Shown: in pieces, positions 1-8,074 of the stretch
How positions within the stretch are numbered: position 1 is the stretch's first letter
Layout of the letters: every line of letters begins with the position of its first letter
Assembly (NCBI RefSeq): GCF_042682745.1
Contig: NZ_JBHUIO010000019.1
Coordinates: forward strand, 1 to 64,000
Length of the DNA stretch: 64,000 bases
Reading direction: 5' to 3'
Origin: Tumebacillus_A lipolyticus
Lineage (GTDB): Bacteria; Bacillota; Bacilli; Tumebacillales; Tumebacillaceae
Program-made: the position numbers and the translations under genes
The notes under the pieces: model-generated
Told to the model about the DNA's origin: nothing
Seen by the model: the letters and a program-made list of their open reading frames with translations, nothing else
Databases searched by the model: none

Positions 1-99
1 TCGTTTAGTTTTCAAGGATCAATCGTTTTGCTCTTTCGCGTCAACCGCTCTCTCGCGGCGACAAGAGATAATGTATCACGGCTAGTATCCGCAAGTCAA
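1..99 (-). promoter_or_regulatory. rRNA operon promoter and leader (operon lies left of the window)
   Basis: Read on the minus strand there is a -35 TTGACT (94-99), an 18-nt spacer and a -10 TACATT (70-75). A GC-rich leader follows, and the window edge carries TGATCCTTGAAAACTAAACG (2-21). The TTGAAAACTA element is a known conserved piece of the leader and spacer in front of 16S and 23S genes in Bacillales. The inference is that a 16S gene starts just beyond position 1, reading leftward. No rRNA sequence is itself visible, so the identity rests on this element and the promoter. Confidence 0.55.
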
Positions 100-183
100 C
101 AACTTTTTTCAACAAATCACCGATCGCCAAAAACCTCCAGATAACAGAGGCGACTTTGCTCATAGCTCAAGACGCACAGCACC

Positions 184-316
184 CCTCTCTTCCTCTCTTC
201 CTCTCTTCCTCTCTTCCTCTCTTCCTCTCTTCCTCTCTTCCTCTCTTCCTCTCTTCCTCTCTTCCTCTCTTCCTCTCTTCCTCTCTTCCTCTCTTCCTCT
301 CTTCCTCTCTTCCTCT
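184..316. repeat. pure 8-bp tandem repeat (CTCTTCCT)n, about 16.6 copies
   Basis: The unit CTCTTCCT repeats without interruption over 133 bases. One strand is all pyrimidine and the other all purine. It lies between the rRNA promoter region and the lipoprotein gene at 433. Reading frames through it give only low-complexity peptides and are not genes. Purity suggests recent expansion or frequent slippage. A polypurine-polypyrimidine mirror tract like this can form triplex DNA. Copy number may be unreliable in the assembly. Confidence 0.97.
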
Positions 317-432
317 TCCCCCATCAACACCGATCCAATCGGCAACGCATGTCTAACTCTTCGTTCGGCTGTCCATCCTGAAAACAACAACTATCAACAA
401 AACATCAAATAAACTGAAAAGGAGTCCTGACG

Positions 433-867
433 ATGCATACGCAAAAAAGAACGATCCTCCTCGCGACCGCTCTGCTTTCAGCAGCATGGCTCTCCGGCTG
501 CGGCACCAAGGAGAAGCTCACGCCGCAGCAGCAAGGGAACACGCCCACCGCACCCGCCCTCAGTCCCCAGGGTCAAAACAAGCCGAGTTTGGAGATGAAG
601 GTGGAGGTGAACCGCGACAAGGCGACCATCACCTTCCACACTGAAAACTTTCACCTGTCGCCCGAACATTACAGTGGGATGCACGTCCCCGGCGAAGGCC
701 ATATCCACCTTTTCGTCGATGGCAGCCCCTCGCGCATCAGCGTCAAGGAGAACGTCTACGTCCTGCAAAGCTTGAGCAAGGGCAAGCATAAGATCGAAGC
801 GACCTTGCATACGAATAACCATCAACCATACGATGTGAAAGATGAGCTAGAATTTGAGATCAAGTGA
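433..867 (+). CDS. small secreted lipoprotein, function unknown
   Basis: This 144-residue protein begins with a charged n-region (MHTQKR), a hydrophobic stretch and a lipobox LSGC, so the mature protein should start at about Cys23 and be anchored to the outer face of the membrane. A short Thr/Pro/Gln-rich linker leads to one compact beta-rich domain containing GEGHIHLFVDG and SKGKHKIEA. That pattern resembles the DUF4399/YtkA-like beta-sandwich proteins, but I cannot assign a function. A clear GGAG (421-424) sits 8 bases before the ATG. The gene stands alone, with the 8-bp repeat upstream and a bidirectional terminator downstream. Confidence 0.85.
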   Translation: MHTQKRTILLATALLSAAWLSGCGTKEKLTPQQQGNTPTAPALSPQGQNKPSLEMKVEVNRDKATITFHTENFHLSPEHYSGMHVPGEGHIHLFVDGSPSRISVKENVYVLQSLSKGKHKIEATLHTNNHQPYDVKDELEFEIK

Positions 868-889
868 TGATTTCACGCAGGAGACACAA

Positions 890-938
890 AAAGGGAACCT
901 TGATCGTTCATGAGCTCGAACGATCGAGGTTCCCTTTT
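890..938. terminator. bidirectional terminator between convergent genes
   Basis: AAAGGGAACCT...GATCGTTC pairs with GAACGATC...AGGTTCCCTTT, with a single T/G wobble position and the loop ATGAGCTC. A-runs and T-runs flank it on both sides. It lies between the stops of the lipoprotein gene (+) and the DMT transporter gene (-). Confidence 0.88.
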
Positions 939-940
939 CT

Positions 941-1837
941 CTACACCTGCTTAAACCCTTTGCGCGAACGCCTCCGAAACTCCGCGGCCGCGATGCCGAG
1001 CAAGATCATCACGATGCCGACCCACTGCACCCCTGTCACCTGTTCATGCAGGAGGAAGAAGGCGGCCACCACCGCGACCGGAAGTTCGATCGAGGTGAGC
1101 ACGCCTGCCAATCCCCCGCCGACTTTCGGAATCCCGATGTTGAAAAACACCGGCGGGATGACCTGACCGAGCCCTCCGATGATCAGCGCCCAGATCCACA
1201 GGCCGCTCCACATCGTGCCGTTGAACAGAAAGGTGGGTGGGAAGACGAAGAAGACTGTCACCATCGAAACGGTCGCAATGATCGCGCTGTTCACCCACGG
1301 CGACGTTCCCTGCCGGACATAGCTTGTCGAATACAAAAAAGTGCTGTACGTCAGCGATGCCAGCAGGCCGAGCACCAGCCCTTTTGTCGAAACCCCTTCC
1401 CACTCAGCATGGAACAGATCGACCGCGAAGAGAGTTCCGATCACAATCAGCGCAAGCGCCACCCATTTCGCCTTCGTCGGCTTGTTGCGCTTGACCAGAT
1501 AATCGATCAGCATCACAATCCACGCAAACTGGAACAGCAATACGATCGACAGGGAAGCTGGGAGCTCAGAGAGAGCCAGATAGTAAAAAATGCTGGTGCC
1601 GGTCGAGAGCACCCCGAGAAAACAAAACAGCAACACATCGCGACGCGTCAACGATTTAAAATGCCGGAATTGAAAAGCTGCGATCAATAGCAACACGATC
1701 GTCGCCATAAAATATTGTGCAGATGTCACATCGCCCGGAGAATACCCGAGTGAATATGCGTGTTTCACCACCGGTGAGATCAAGCCGTAACTCGCCCCGC
1801 CGATCAGAACGAATAAGATCGCCACTGTGCGGCTCAT
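941..1837 (-). CDS. DMT-family (EamA-like) transporter
   Basis: This 298-residue, very hydrophobic protein has about ten predicted membrane helices arranged as two halves, the usual form of EamA/RhaT drug/metabolite transporters in the cytoplasmic membrane. Helix starts such as FVLIGGASYGLISPVVKHAYS and the second-half pattern PVFFNIGIPKVGG...SIELPVAVVAAFFLLHE fit the family well. The substrate cannot be told. I chose the ATG at 1837 because GGTGGGG lies about 8 bases upstream. A GTG ten codons earlier (1867) is possible but has no good site. It shares the terminator at 890-938 with the convergent lipoprotein gene. Confidence 0.88.
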   Translation of the reverse strand: MSRTVAILFVLIGGASYGLISPVVKHAYSLGYSPGDVTSAQYFMATIVLLLIAAFQFRHFKSLTRRDVLLFCFLGVLSTGTSIFYYLALSELPASLSIVLLFQFAWIVMLIDYLVKRNKPTKAKWVALALIVIGTLFAVDLFHAEWEGVSTKGLVLGLLASLTYSTFLYSTSYVRQGTSPWVNSAIIATVSMVTVFFVFPPTFLFNGTMWSGLWIWALIIGGLGQVIPPVFFNIGIPKVGGGLAGVLTSIELPVAVVAAFFLLHEQVTGVQWVGIVMILLGIAAAEFRRRSRKGFKQV

Positions 1838-1850
1838 CCGTATTCCCCAC

Positions 1851-2126
1851 CTACTTTCCACTTTCACATCCTATCGAGATTCGATCATACACCAAATGAT
1901 CCGCTCGTGCACGACCTTTGATGATCAGAATAAAGCGATCAGATTCGAACAAATGCGCGAAAAGTCCTCCTGCTCCTCTCACTCTACCATTCCCCAGTTT
2001 CCACCCGCGCTCCCGCAACTGATTCTGGCAGAGCATGCAGCGAGTCCACTCCTTCAGAACGAATATAGCGAGCAACGCCAACAAAAAGACCGCCACTCCG
2101 CTTGAGTAGACGGCCTCGCGCTTCAC
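1851..2126 (-). CDS. hypothetical small membrane protein (doubtful)
   Basis: An open frame of 91 codons from a GTG has one convincing membrane helix (residues 9-24, VAVFLLALLAIFVLKE), a CMLC pair just after it and a basic tail. It ends 13 bases before the DMT transporter start on the same strand, which would suit an operon. The ribosome binding site is weak for both possible GTG starts, and I recognise no family. It may be a genuine small inner-membrane protein or a chance frame. Confidence 0.35.
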   Translation of the reverse strand: MKREAVYSSGVAVFLLALLAIFVLKEWTRCMLCQNQLRERGWKLGNGRVRGAGGLFAHLFESDRFILIIKGRARADHLVYDRISIGCESGK

Positions 2127-2249
2127 TTTTCAGATCGTTTGTCCGCCCAACGCACAAGGCGCAACACATAAACGCTTCCGATCCCCTGCTTCCGGCAAAT
2201 CGGAACCTGTCGCGGCAGCGACAGCTTGTCCCGCGCTTCGGTCAGCCAT

Positions 2250-2873
2250 TTAGCGGTGAGAGCGGATCACCTTGGCGGGAACGCCGACCGCAGTCACATC
2301 GCTCGGAATGTCGCCGATCACCGCAGCGCCTGCGCCGATCACCGAACGCGCACCGATCGTCACGCCCTGAATCACCGACGCGCCGATCCCGACATGGGAC
2401 AGTTCGTTCACCCGCACCGCCCCAGCGAGATGCACGCCTGGCGAGAGGTGCACACCGTCTGCGACCGCGCAGTCGTGATCGACAGTCGCCGCCGTGTTGA
2501 GGATCACCTGCCGTCCGACGGCGCTGTCCGCATTGATGATGCAACCGGGCATCACCAACGTCCCTTCCCCGATCGTCACGCCGCTGCCGACGATGGCGGA
2601 CGGGTCGATCAGCGTCGCCAGAAGCGCTCCCTTCGCCCGCAGCTGACCAGCCACCTTTTGCCGAATCGCGTTGTTGCCGATCCCTACAAAAAAGGCAACG
2701 TCCGCGATGATCCGCTCCGAAAGCTCCTCCACCGTGCCCAAGTACGGCCCGTGCGGTGCATCCGGTCTCCTGCTGTCGAGAAACCCGAGCACCTGATAGC
2801 CGCATCTTCGCGCCACATCGGCCACTACCTTGCTGTGTCCGCCCATCCCGACGATGATCAGCTTGCCATTCAC
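2250..2873 (-). CDS. NeuD/PglD-like sugar O- or N-acyltransferase
   Basis: This 207-residue protein has the two-part layout of the NeuD/PglD family. An N-terminal Rossmann-like part (KLIIVGMGGHSKVVADVA, about residues 3-20) is expected to bind the sugar nucleotide. It is followed by a left-handed beta-helix of hexapeptide repeats (from about residue 90; IGEGTLVMPGCIINADSAVG, NTAATVDHDC). The His of the TVDHDC motif is the expected general base. Such enzymes transfer acetyl groups to UDP-linked or sialic-acid-type sugars for cell-surface glycans. No glycan genes are beside it, so its substrate is unknown. The GTG at 2873 has GGGAGTGGGAAG upstream and fits the family N-terminus; a TTG at 2909 is the alternative. 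Confidence 0.8.
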   Translation of the reverse strand: MNGKLIIVGMGGHSKVVADVARRCGYQVLGFLDSRRPDAPHGPYLGTVEELSERIIADVAFFVGIGNNAIRQKVAGQLRAKGALLATLIDPSAIVGSGVTIGEGTLVMPGCIINADSAVGRQVILNTAATVDHDCAVADGVHLSPGVHLAGAVRVNELSHVGIGASVIQGVTIGARSVIGAGAAVIGDIPSDVTAVGVPAKVIRSHR

Positions 2874-2975
2874 GCTTCCCACTCCCTCGCGCCGACTTTC
2901 CTTTAACAATTTGTTTGACGGCGATCAACGCTATCCCTGCTTTTTTTCACATCTGGCTCGCTGCGGAAACGCGCG

Positions 2976-3662
2976 CTATCGCTTGCGCAACACTTTTTGC
3001 AGATAGGTGAATGCGCCCGGACTCACCTGCTGTTCAAGCTGGGCGAAGAGCGCTTCCTGCGCCTCCGTCATACTCAGCTCTGGCAGGGATTGACCTTGCA
3101 GTTCCAGCCAGCGATCCGCCATGATATAGCACGTGCTGTTCCAGCCGTTTTTGTTGCCAAACTCGTTCAAGCGCTCCGAAATGCCGAGAATGACCACTTC
3201 GAACGAAGCTTGCAAGTCGATCAGCGCCCGATCAAACTCGCTCTTCCGCTCTTTCTCCTGCATCCCGACCTGTTTCTTCAATGACTTCACATCGATGCCC
3301 GGATTCGCTTCGATCGCCCGATACAGCTCGACCACCGCCTTGGACACCAAGCCTGCCGCATAGCGCTCCTCCACCGAGCGCGTCTCGCCAAACGCGAGCT
3401 TGAACAGAGGAAAGAGCGCCGCTGAGATCAGAATCGGTTTTTTCGCAAAAAACCGTCCATAGGCGGCAACCCCCTCTCCGGCAAACCGATCTCGCCAAAG
3501 CCAGGGATCAGTTTCGAGCCCGGTGTGCCAACTCTCTTTTGTCGTGATCGATTCTAAGGAAGGGTGATCGGGGATAAAGCTCGACAGCGGCAAGACACCG
3601 AACTCTTGCACCGCCGCACTCGCCGCTTGGAACGTGACAACCGCTTTGACTTCCGTGCTCAT
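2976..3662 (-). CDS. AlkZ-related / uncharacterised protein
   Basis: This 228-residue soluble protein contains WHTGLETDPWLWRDRFAGEG near residues 42-61, followed by a Phe/Lys-rich stretch (AAYGRFFAKKPILIS). That block is the hallmark of a Bacillales family usually named AlkZ-related. Whether it binds DNA or has glycosylase activity is not established, so the name should be taken loosely. The ATG at 3662 is preceded by GAGG about ten bases upstream, and a longer in-frame extension to 3818 has no conserved sequence. It is apparently monocistronic and divergent from the sigma-factor operon, with about 220 bases of non-coding DNA between them. Confidence 0.7.
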   Translation of the reverse strand: MSTEVKAVVTFQAASAAVQEFGVLPLSSFIPDHPSLESITTKESWHTGLETDPWLWRDRFAGEGVAAYGRFFAKKPILISAALFPLFKLAFGETRSVEERYAAGLVSKAVVELYRAIEANPGIDVKSLKKQVGMQEKERKSEFDRALIDLQASFEVVILGISERLNEFGNKNGWNSTCYIMADRWLELQGQSLPELSMTEAQEALFAQLEQQVSPGAFTYLQKVLRKR

Positions 3663-3881
3663 CAGATGTTGACCTCGCTCTCCAAAACATTCCATTTTTA
3701 CTGATTGTATCACAAATCGCGATCCGCATCCCGACCTCTTCTGCCGCACCAGCACCCGCTGACCCCATTCTGCAAAAACTGTCGCCGCCCGCCGGCACTC
3801 ACCTTCCGCCATCATCACGCCTCGCTCGAACGAGTCTTCGCTTCATGATTTCAAAAAATCTTTCGATCGGCTAAAGTAAAA

Positions 3882-3907
3882 TGAACGATCAGATCATTTC
3901 AAACGTA
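3882..3907 (+). promoter_or_regulatory. SigY-type ECF promoter (autoregulatory candidate)
   Basis: TGAACG (3882-3887), a 16-base spacer and CGTA (3904-3907) lie 35 bases before the sigma-factor gene. The remembered Bacillus subtilis SigY consensus is TGAACG-N16/17-CGTC, so the -35 element matches fully and the -10 matches three of four bases. SigY is known to transcribe its own operon, which makes autoregulation the likely role here. Confidence 0.6.
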
Positions 3908-3941
3908 CTATCTGCGAAATCAACAACGGAGGCCCCCTCTG

Positions 3942-4478
3942 ATGGAAGAGAAAGACGAACAGGATTTAATCCTGCAAGCGAAGCAAGGCGACACGATGGC
4001 CTTGTCGCTGCTGATGCAAAAACATTACTCCTTTCTGGTCAAATACTTGATCAAAGTTACACTCAACCCGTCGCTTGCTGAAGACCTGACGCAAGAGACG
4101 ATGATCAGATGCATCGAGAAGATTCATCTCTATAACAGCACCTCCAAGTTTTCTTCTTGGCTGATCACCATCGCCACCAACCTGTACATCGACGACCTGC
4201 GCAAAAAGAAGCGCGAGCGCAACTGGCAAGAGCAGGAGCAGGCGCTTCGGAAAATGCGCTGGCAAGCAGCGCGGAGCCAAGAGGAATGGCCGCTGGTGCT
4301 CGATGCGCTCGGCCACCTGTCAGAAGAAGTTCGCATGCCGATCATCCTCAAGCATTATTACGGCTACTCCTATGAAGAGATTGGCAACATCTTGAACCTG
4401 GCGATCGGGACGGTCAAGTCCCGCATTCACAACGGCATCAAAAGCTTGCGAAAGGAGTTGTCCCCCGATGAGCGCTAA
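3942..4478 (+). CDS. sigY: ECF RNA polymerase sigma factor, SigY-like
   Basis: The protein has 178 residues, the same length as B. subtilis SigY. Region 2 runs over about residues 10-85, with the core-binding and -10 recognition segment LAEDLTQETMIRCIEKIHLYNSTSKFSSWLITIATN. Region 4 runs over about residues 120-172 and contains the helix-turn-helix YSYEEIGNILNLAIGTVKSRIHNG. GGAGG (3928-3932) lies nine bases before the ATG. The gene overlaps the next one by 11 bases. The next two genes encode small two-helix membrane proteins like YxlC and YxlD, which restrain SigY in B. subtilis. The symbol is given by homology and operon order, and the inducing signal is unknown. Confidence 0.82.
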   Translation: MEEKDEQDLILQAKQGDTMALSLLMQKHYSFLVKYLIKVTLNPSLAEDLTQETMIRCIEKIHLYNSTSKFSSWLITIATNLYIDDLRKKKRERNWQEQEQALRKMRWQAARSQEEWPLVLDALGHLSEEVRMPIILKHYYGYSYEEIGNILNLAIGTVKSRIHNGIKSLRKELSPDER

Positions 4479-4779
4479 CGACGAACAAAACACGCTTGAC
4501 GAACTGAATCGAGGGCTTCGCTCCCTCGACGATCTTCATCCGGTCTACACGCCCGATCTGCAGTGGTTTCAAGCGCAGATTCTCGCAGAAAAGAAAAAGC
4601 TGCGCCGGCGCCTGATCCAAGATCTGCTCCTCTTCTGGCTGGTCGCAGCGGTCATCTTCACCGTCACCCTCACCCTGTTCACGCAGTCGAAAAGTCTGTA
4701 CCTGATCCTCCAAGCGCTGGCGACCCTCGTTCCTGCCGTCTGGCTCCTGCGCGCTCGAAAGCGGGTGGATGCAAGATGA
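4468..4779 (+). CDS. yxlC: YxlC-like membrane protein, part of the SigY anti-sigma system
   Basis: This 103-residue protein has a soluble N-terminal half (about residues 1-45, rich in Leu/Asp/Gln) and two membrane helices (about 48-70 and 76-94) separated by a short turn, ending in a basic tail. Size, topology and position directly after a SigY-type sigma gene match YxlC. In B. subtilis YxlC acts with YxlD and others as a negative regulator of SigY. It starts inside the end of the sigma gene and overlaps the next ATG by four bases, so translation is probably coupled. The sigma-binding residues cannot be identified by eye. Confidence 0.65.
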   Translation: MSANDEQNTLDELNRGLRSLDDLHPVYTPDLQWFQAQILAEKKKLRRRLIQDLLLFWLVAAVIFTVTLTLFTQSKSLYLILQALATLVPAVWLLRARKRVDAR

Positions 4780-4979
4780 CGCCGACTGAGATCCTCGTGC
4801 TCTCTTTGGTCATTCCGATCCTGCTGGCACAGAGCACCTGGCTGTTTCTCAACGCTCGCAAGCATGGCCACAACCGTTGGTTCTGGGGCATCTGGGGGCT
4901 GATTCAATGCCCGTTCCCCACGCTGTTCTACCTGTTTTTTGCTCGCAAGATCTTTCGAAAAGGACGTGACCTCACTTGA
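4776..4979 (+). CDS. yxlD: YxlD-like two-helix membrane protein
   Basis: This 67-residue protein has two hydrophobic helices (about 4-28 and 36-60) around the basic turn NARKHGHNRWFWG. Its size and arrangement resemble YxlD and the short phospholipase-D-N-terminal-like (PLDc_N) membrane modules. The ATG overlaps the yxlC-like stop (ATGA), and its own stop overlaps the TTG of the next gene, giving a four-gene overlapping operon. The expected role, by analogy with B. subtilis, is to help hold the sigma factor inactive at the membrane. Assignment rests mainly on context. Confidence 0.6.
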   Translation: MTPTEILVLSLVIPILLAQSTWLFLNARKHGHNRWFWGIWGLIQCPFPTLFYLFFARKIFRKGRDLT

Positions 4980-5932
4980 AAACTCTCGATGTAACGATCG
5001 CTTCCACCTATCCGCTCCTCGGCACGCTGACCCTGCCGGCAACCGGTGCGGGCAAGCACCCAGCCGTTCTCTTCCTCCACGGCTCCGGCCCGATCGACCG
5101 CAACTCGGACGCGAAAGGGATGCCGCTTGGCGTGTTCAAGCTGTTGGCGGAACAGTTCGGCAAAAACGGTTTCGCCTCCTTGCGCTATGACAAGCGCGGG
5201 ATCGGGGCGAGCGGCGGCGACTATCACGCGACCGGCATGTACGATCTGGTCGATGATGCGGTCGAAGCGGTGCGGTTCTTAAAAACGCAGCCGGACATCG
5301 ACCCAGACCGCATCTTCCTCGTCGGGCACAGCGAAGGCGCTATCCTCGCTCCGCAGGTGTTTGAGCGCGAGCCGGTCGCCGGCCTCGTCCTGCTCGCCGG
5401 CATCGCCGAATCGCTGCGGACGACTGTCGATCGGCAAAACGAGATCGCCTTCCAGGAGCTCGGGGAGATGACCGGATTGAAAGGGCTGCTGATCCGCCTG
5501 TTGCGAGTCGTCCCACTGGCGCGGAAGAGCAACCAGAAGATGTTTGCCAAAATCCTCGCCTCCACCGCCGACACCATCCGCCTCAAAGGGGCGAAGGTGA
5601 ACGCCAAATGGTTCCGCGAACACTATCAATATGATGTGCGCGACACGCTGGCCAAGGTCACCTGCCCGACGATCGCCATCACCGGCTCAAAAGATATTCA
5701 GGTGTTGCCCGAACAGGCACAGCAGATCGCCGAAGCGACAGCCGGCCCTTCCGAATGGCACATCATCGAGGATCTGACTCACATCTTGCGCAAGGAGCCA
5801 GGTCGCGCCACGCTGCTCTCGCTCAAGACTTCCTACAAACGGCTCTCCCAACTGCCGATCGATGCGGAGCTCACCGAAATGGTGCTCGCCTGGCTGCGAA
5901 AACAGGCTGCAACCGATCAGCCCACCGCCTGA
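4976..5932 (+). CDS. alpha/beta hydrolase in the SigY operon
   Basis: This 318-residue protein has the alpha/beta hydrolase fold. It shows the HGSGP oxyanion region (about residues 35-39), YDKRGIGAS, the nucleophile elbow GHSEG (Ser119), an acid in ITGSKD (about 241-246) and a His in LTHIL (about 260-264). It most resembles cytoplasmic dienelactone-hydrolase-like or peptidase-S9-like esterases. No signal peptide is seen, and the substrate is unknown. It starts with TTG inside the stop of the previous gene, so it is the fourth gene of the sigma operon and probably a member of that regulon. In B. subtilis this position is held by an ABC transporter instead, so the operon content differs here. 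Confidence 0.78.
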   Translation: MKTLDVTIASTYPLLGTLTLPATGAGKHPAVLFLHGSGPIDRNSDAKGMPLGVFKLLAEQFGKNGFASLRYDKRGIGASGGDYHATGMYDLVDDAVEAVRFLKTQPDIDPDRIFLVGHSEGAILAPQVFEREPVAGLVLLAGIAESLRTTVDRQNEIAFQELGEMTGLKGLLIRLLRVVPLARKSNQKMFAKILASTADTIRLKGAKVNAKWFREHYQYDVRDTLAKVTCPTIAITGSKDIQVLPEQAQQIAEATAGPSEWHIIEDLTHILRKEPGRATLLSLKTSYKRLSQLPIDAELTEMVLAWLRKQAATDQPTA

Positions 5933-5947
5933 CAGCTGGACAACAAG

Positions 5948-5970
5948 AGAAGCCTCCGGGCTTCTTTTTT
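5948..5970 (+). terminator. terminator of the SigY-like operon
   Basis: AGAAGCC pairs with GGCTTCT around the loop TCCG, followed by six T residues. It closes the sigma-factor operon 16 bases after the hydrolase stop and separates it from the two-component genes. Confidence 0.88.
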
Positions 5971-6002
5971 GTTATCATGATCTCGAAAAGGGGGAATGGT
6001 CG

Positions 6003-6674
6003 ATGATCAAAATCCTCATCACCGACGATGATCCACACATTCGCGAACTGATTCATCACTACTTGCATAAAGAGGGATTTGCAACGCTTGAAGCGAGCAA
6101 CGGCGTGGAGGCGCTCGCGCTGATCGAACAGGAGCAGCCCGACCTGATCGTGCTCGACATCATGATGCCGAAGATGGACGGCTATCAACTTTGCGAAAAG
6201 ATCAAACAGGAGTATGACATGCCCGTGCTGATGGTCACCGCCAAAGGGGAATCGGAGCAGAAGATCAAAGGGTTTCGGCTGGGAACGGACGACTATCTGG
6301 TCAAACCGTTCGATCCGCTGGAGCTGGTGATGCGGGTCAAAGCATTGCTCAAGCGCTACCGCATCAACGCCGCGCAGAAGATCGTCATCGGCGATGTGCA
6401 GATCGACCGCCTCACCTTTGAGGTGATCGCTCCCACCTTGCGCCTCTCGCTGCCGCCTAAAGAGTTTGAACTGCTGTACAAGCTGGCCAGCTACCCCGGT
6501 CAGATCTTCACCCGCGCGCAGCTGATCACCGACATCTGGGGCATCGATTACGAAGGGGATGATCGGACGGTCGATGTGCACATCAAGCGGCTTCGCGAGC
6601 GGACGCAACCGGTGAGCAGCTTTAAGATCTCCACCGTGCGCGGGCTCGGCTACCGCTTAGAGGTCAGCACATGA
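6003..6674 (+). CDS. OmpR/PhoB-family response regulator
   Basis: This 223-residue regulator has a receiver domain with the acidic pair DDD (residues 7-9), phospho-acceptor Asp52 in VLDIMMP, and the switch Thr and Lys in TAKGES and VKPFDP. A C-terminal winged helix (about 125-220) carries LPPKEFELLYKLASYPGQIFTRAQL and a recognition helix DDRTVDVHIKRLRERT. GGGGGAAT lies before the ATG, and longer in-frame starts extend into the upstream terminator. It overlaps the kinase gene by four bases. The most likely target is the RND exporter gene at 8119, which has a suggestive direct repeat (TTCATA/TTCACA, 11 bases apart, 8049-8064) in front of it. Confidence 0.92.
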   Translation: MIKILITDDDPHIRELIHHYLHKEGFATLEASNGVEALALIEQEQPDLIVLDIMMPKMDGYQLCEKIKQEYDMPVLMVTAKGESEQKIKGFRLGTDDYLVKPFDPLELVMRVKALLKRYRINAAQKIVIGDVQIDRLTFEVIAPTLRLSLPPKEFELLYKLASYPGQIFTRAQLITDIWGIDYEGDDRTVDVHIKRLRERTQPVSSFKISTVRGLGYRLEVST

Positions 6675-8041
6675 TCAAAACGCTCTACCTGCGCACCGTC
6701 CTCACCTTTATCGGCGTTGTGATCTTGAGCATCATCGCCTCGTATTTTATCTCCCTCTCGCTGTTTGAAACGGAGATGACCGAACTGCTTCAAGAGGAGA
6801 TGGCGGTCGTCGGGAAACAGGTGATCTCATTTTATGAAACGCAAGCTCCCCCCGATAAGGACGTCTATTTCCGCAACATCGCCAAGTTCAACAGCTATTG
6901 GTTCTTGCTCTATGACGATTCGGGAGGCCGCCAAGCGTTTGCGCCTCATGACATCAAAGAGCGAAGAGAGATCTCGCCCGATGTGGTGCGGTCTGTCGTG
7001 CAGGGCGGCGTCTATCGCAGTCCGCTCGACGAAAATGTCGAGTATATGCAGACGACGATCGGCCTCCCGCTTCAGATCGACAGCAAGCGCTACGCGCTGT
7101 TCATCCAGCCCGCACCCGAAAATCAGCAACATGAAAAAAAGGCGATCTTCTATCTGGTCACCGTGCTCTCGATCGTCCTCGGCGTCGGCTCCCTGCTGAT
7201 CCTGATCTTCTCCCGCTATCTGGTCAAACCGCTCGTCCAGATGACATCTGCCACCAAGCGGCTGGCCAAAGGGGATTTTGATGCGCGCATCCGCTTTACG
7301 CGCAAAGACGAGCTGGGCACGCTAGCAGACAGCTTCAACCATATGGCGCAAAAGCTTCAAGAGATCGAGCAGATGCGTCAGGATTTCGTCTCCAACGTCT
7401 CCCACGAGATCCAATCGCCGCTGACCTCGATCAAAGGATTTTCCAAAGCGCTGCATGAAGGCGAACTGCCTGACGACACCCGCAAGCGCTACCTGCAGAT
7501 CATCCACGAGGAGAGCGAGCGCCTGTCCCGCCTCAGTGAAAACCTGCTCCGCCTCGCCTCGCTGGAGGCGAAGCACCACCCGTTCCGCCCATTTCCCTAT
7601 GCGCTGGACGAAGGTTTGCGCCACGCGGTGATCGCAGCAGAGCCGCTGTGGTCAGCAAAAGGGCTGACGGTCGAGCTCGATCTGCGGCCGATCATATTGA
7701 TCGCCGACTCTGACCAGCTCAGCCAAGTCTGGACCAACCTGCTGGGCAACGCGATCAAATACACGCCACCGGGCGGCACCATCTCCCTGTCGCTCACCGA
7801 AGCGGAGAACAGCGTCACCGTCTCCATCCGCGACACGGGCATCGGCATCCCAGCGGAGGATCTGGACAAGATCTACGAGCGCTTCTACAAAGTGGACAAG
7901 GCTCGCGACCGCAGCGTCGGCGGCAACGGGCTCGGGCTTGCGATCGTCAAGACGATCATCTCGATCCACGGCGGGGAGATCGCACTGGAGAGCGCGGTGG
8001 GACAAGGGAGCACCTTCTCAGTCACGCTGCCGAAACCATGA
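6671..8041 (+). CDS. membrane sensor histidine kinase
   Basis: This 456-residue kinase has a first membrane helix (about 8-30), an extracytoplasmic sensor segment of some 125 residues, a second helix (about 158-180), a HAMP domain (about 182-235, PLVQMTSATKRLAKGDFDARI), a HisKA domain with phospho-acceptor His245 in NVSHEIQSPLTSIKGF, and an ATPase domain. The N-box (WTNLLGNAIKYTPPG) and G1/G2 motifs (DTGIGIP, GNGLGLAIVK) of the ATPase are intact. It forms an overlapping pair with the response regulator and should phosphorylate it. The stimulus is unknown. The RND pump downstream suggests envelope stress or an amphiphilic compound. Confidence 0.92.
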   Translation: MIKTLYLRTVLTFIGVVILSIIASYFISLSLFETEMTELLQEEMAVVGKQVISFYETQAPPDKDVYFRNIAKFNSYWFLLYDDSGGRQAFAPHDIKERREISPDVVRSVVQGGVYRSPLDENVEYMQTTIGLPLQIDSKRYALFIQPAPENQQHEKKAIFYLVTVLSIVLGVGSLLILIFSRYLVKPLVQMTSATKRLAKGDFDARIRFTRKDELGTLADSFNHMAQKLQEIEQMRQDFVSNVSHEIQSPLTSIKGFSKALHEGELPDDTRKRYLQIIHEESERLSRLSENLLRLASLEAKHHPFRPFPYALDEGLRHAVIAAEPLWSAKGLTVELDLRPIILIADSDQLSQVWTNLLGNAIKYTPPGGTISLSLTEAENSVTVSIRDTGIGIPAEDLDKIYERFYKVDKARDRSVGGNGLGLAIVKTIISIHGGEIALESAVGQGSTFSVTLPKP

Positions 8042-8074
8042 ACCTCGTTCATACTGAGTTCACAATGAAGCTTT

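Noticed and set aside
156..390. Reading frames on both strands through the CTCTTCCT repeat
   Set aside because: They encode only repeat-derived Ser/Leu/Pro/Phe or Arg/Glu/Lys runs, lack ribosome binding sites and exist because of the repeat.
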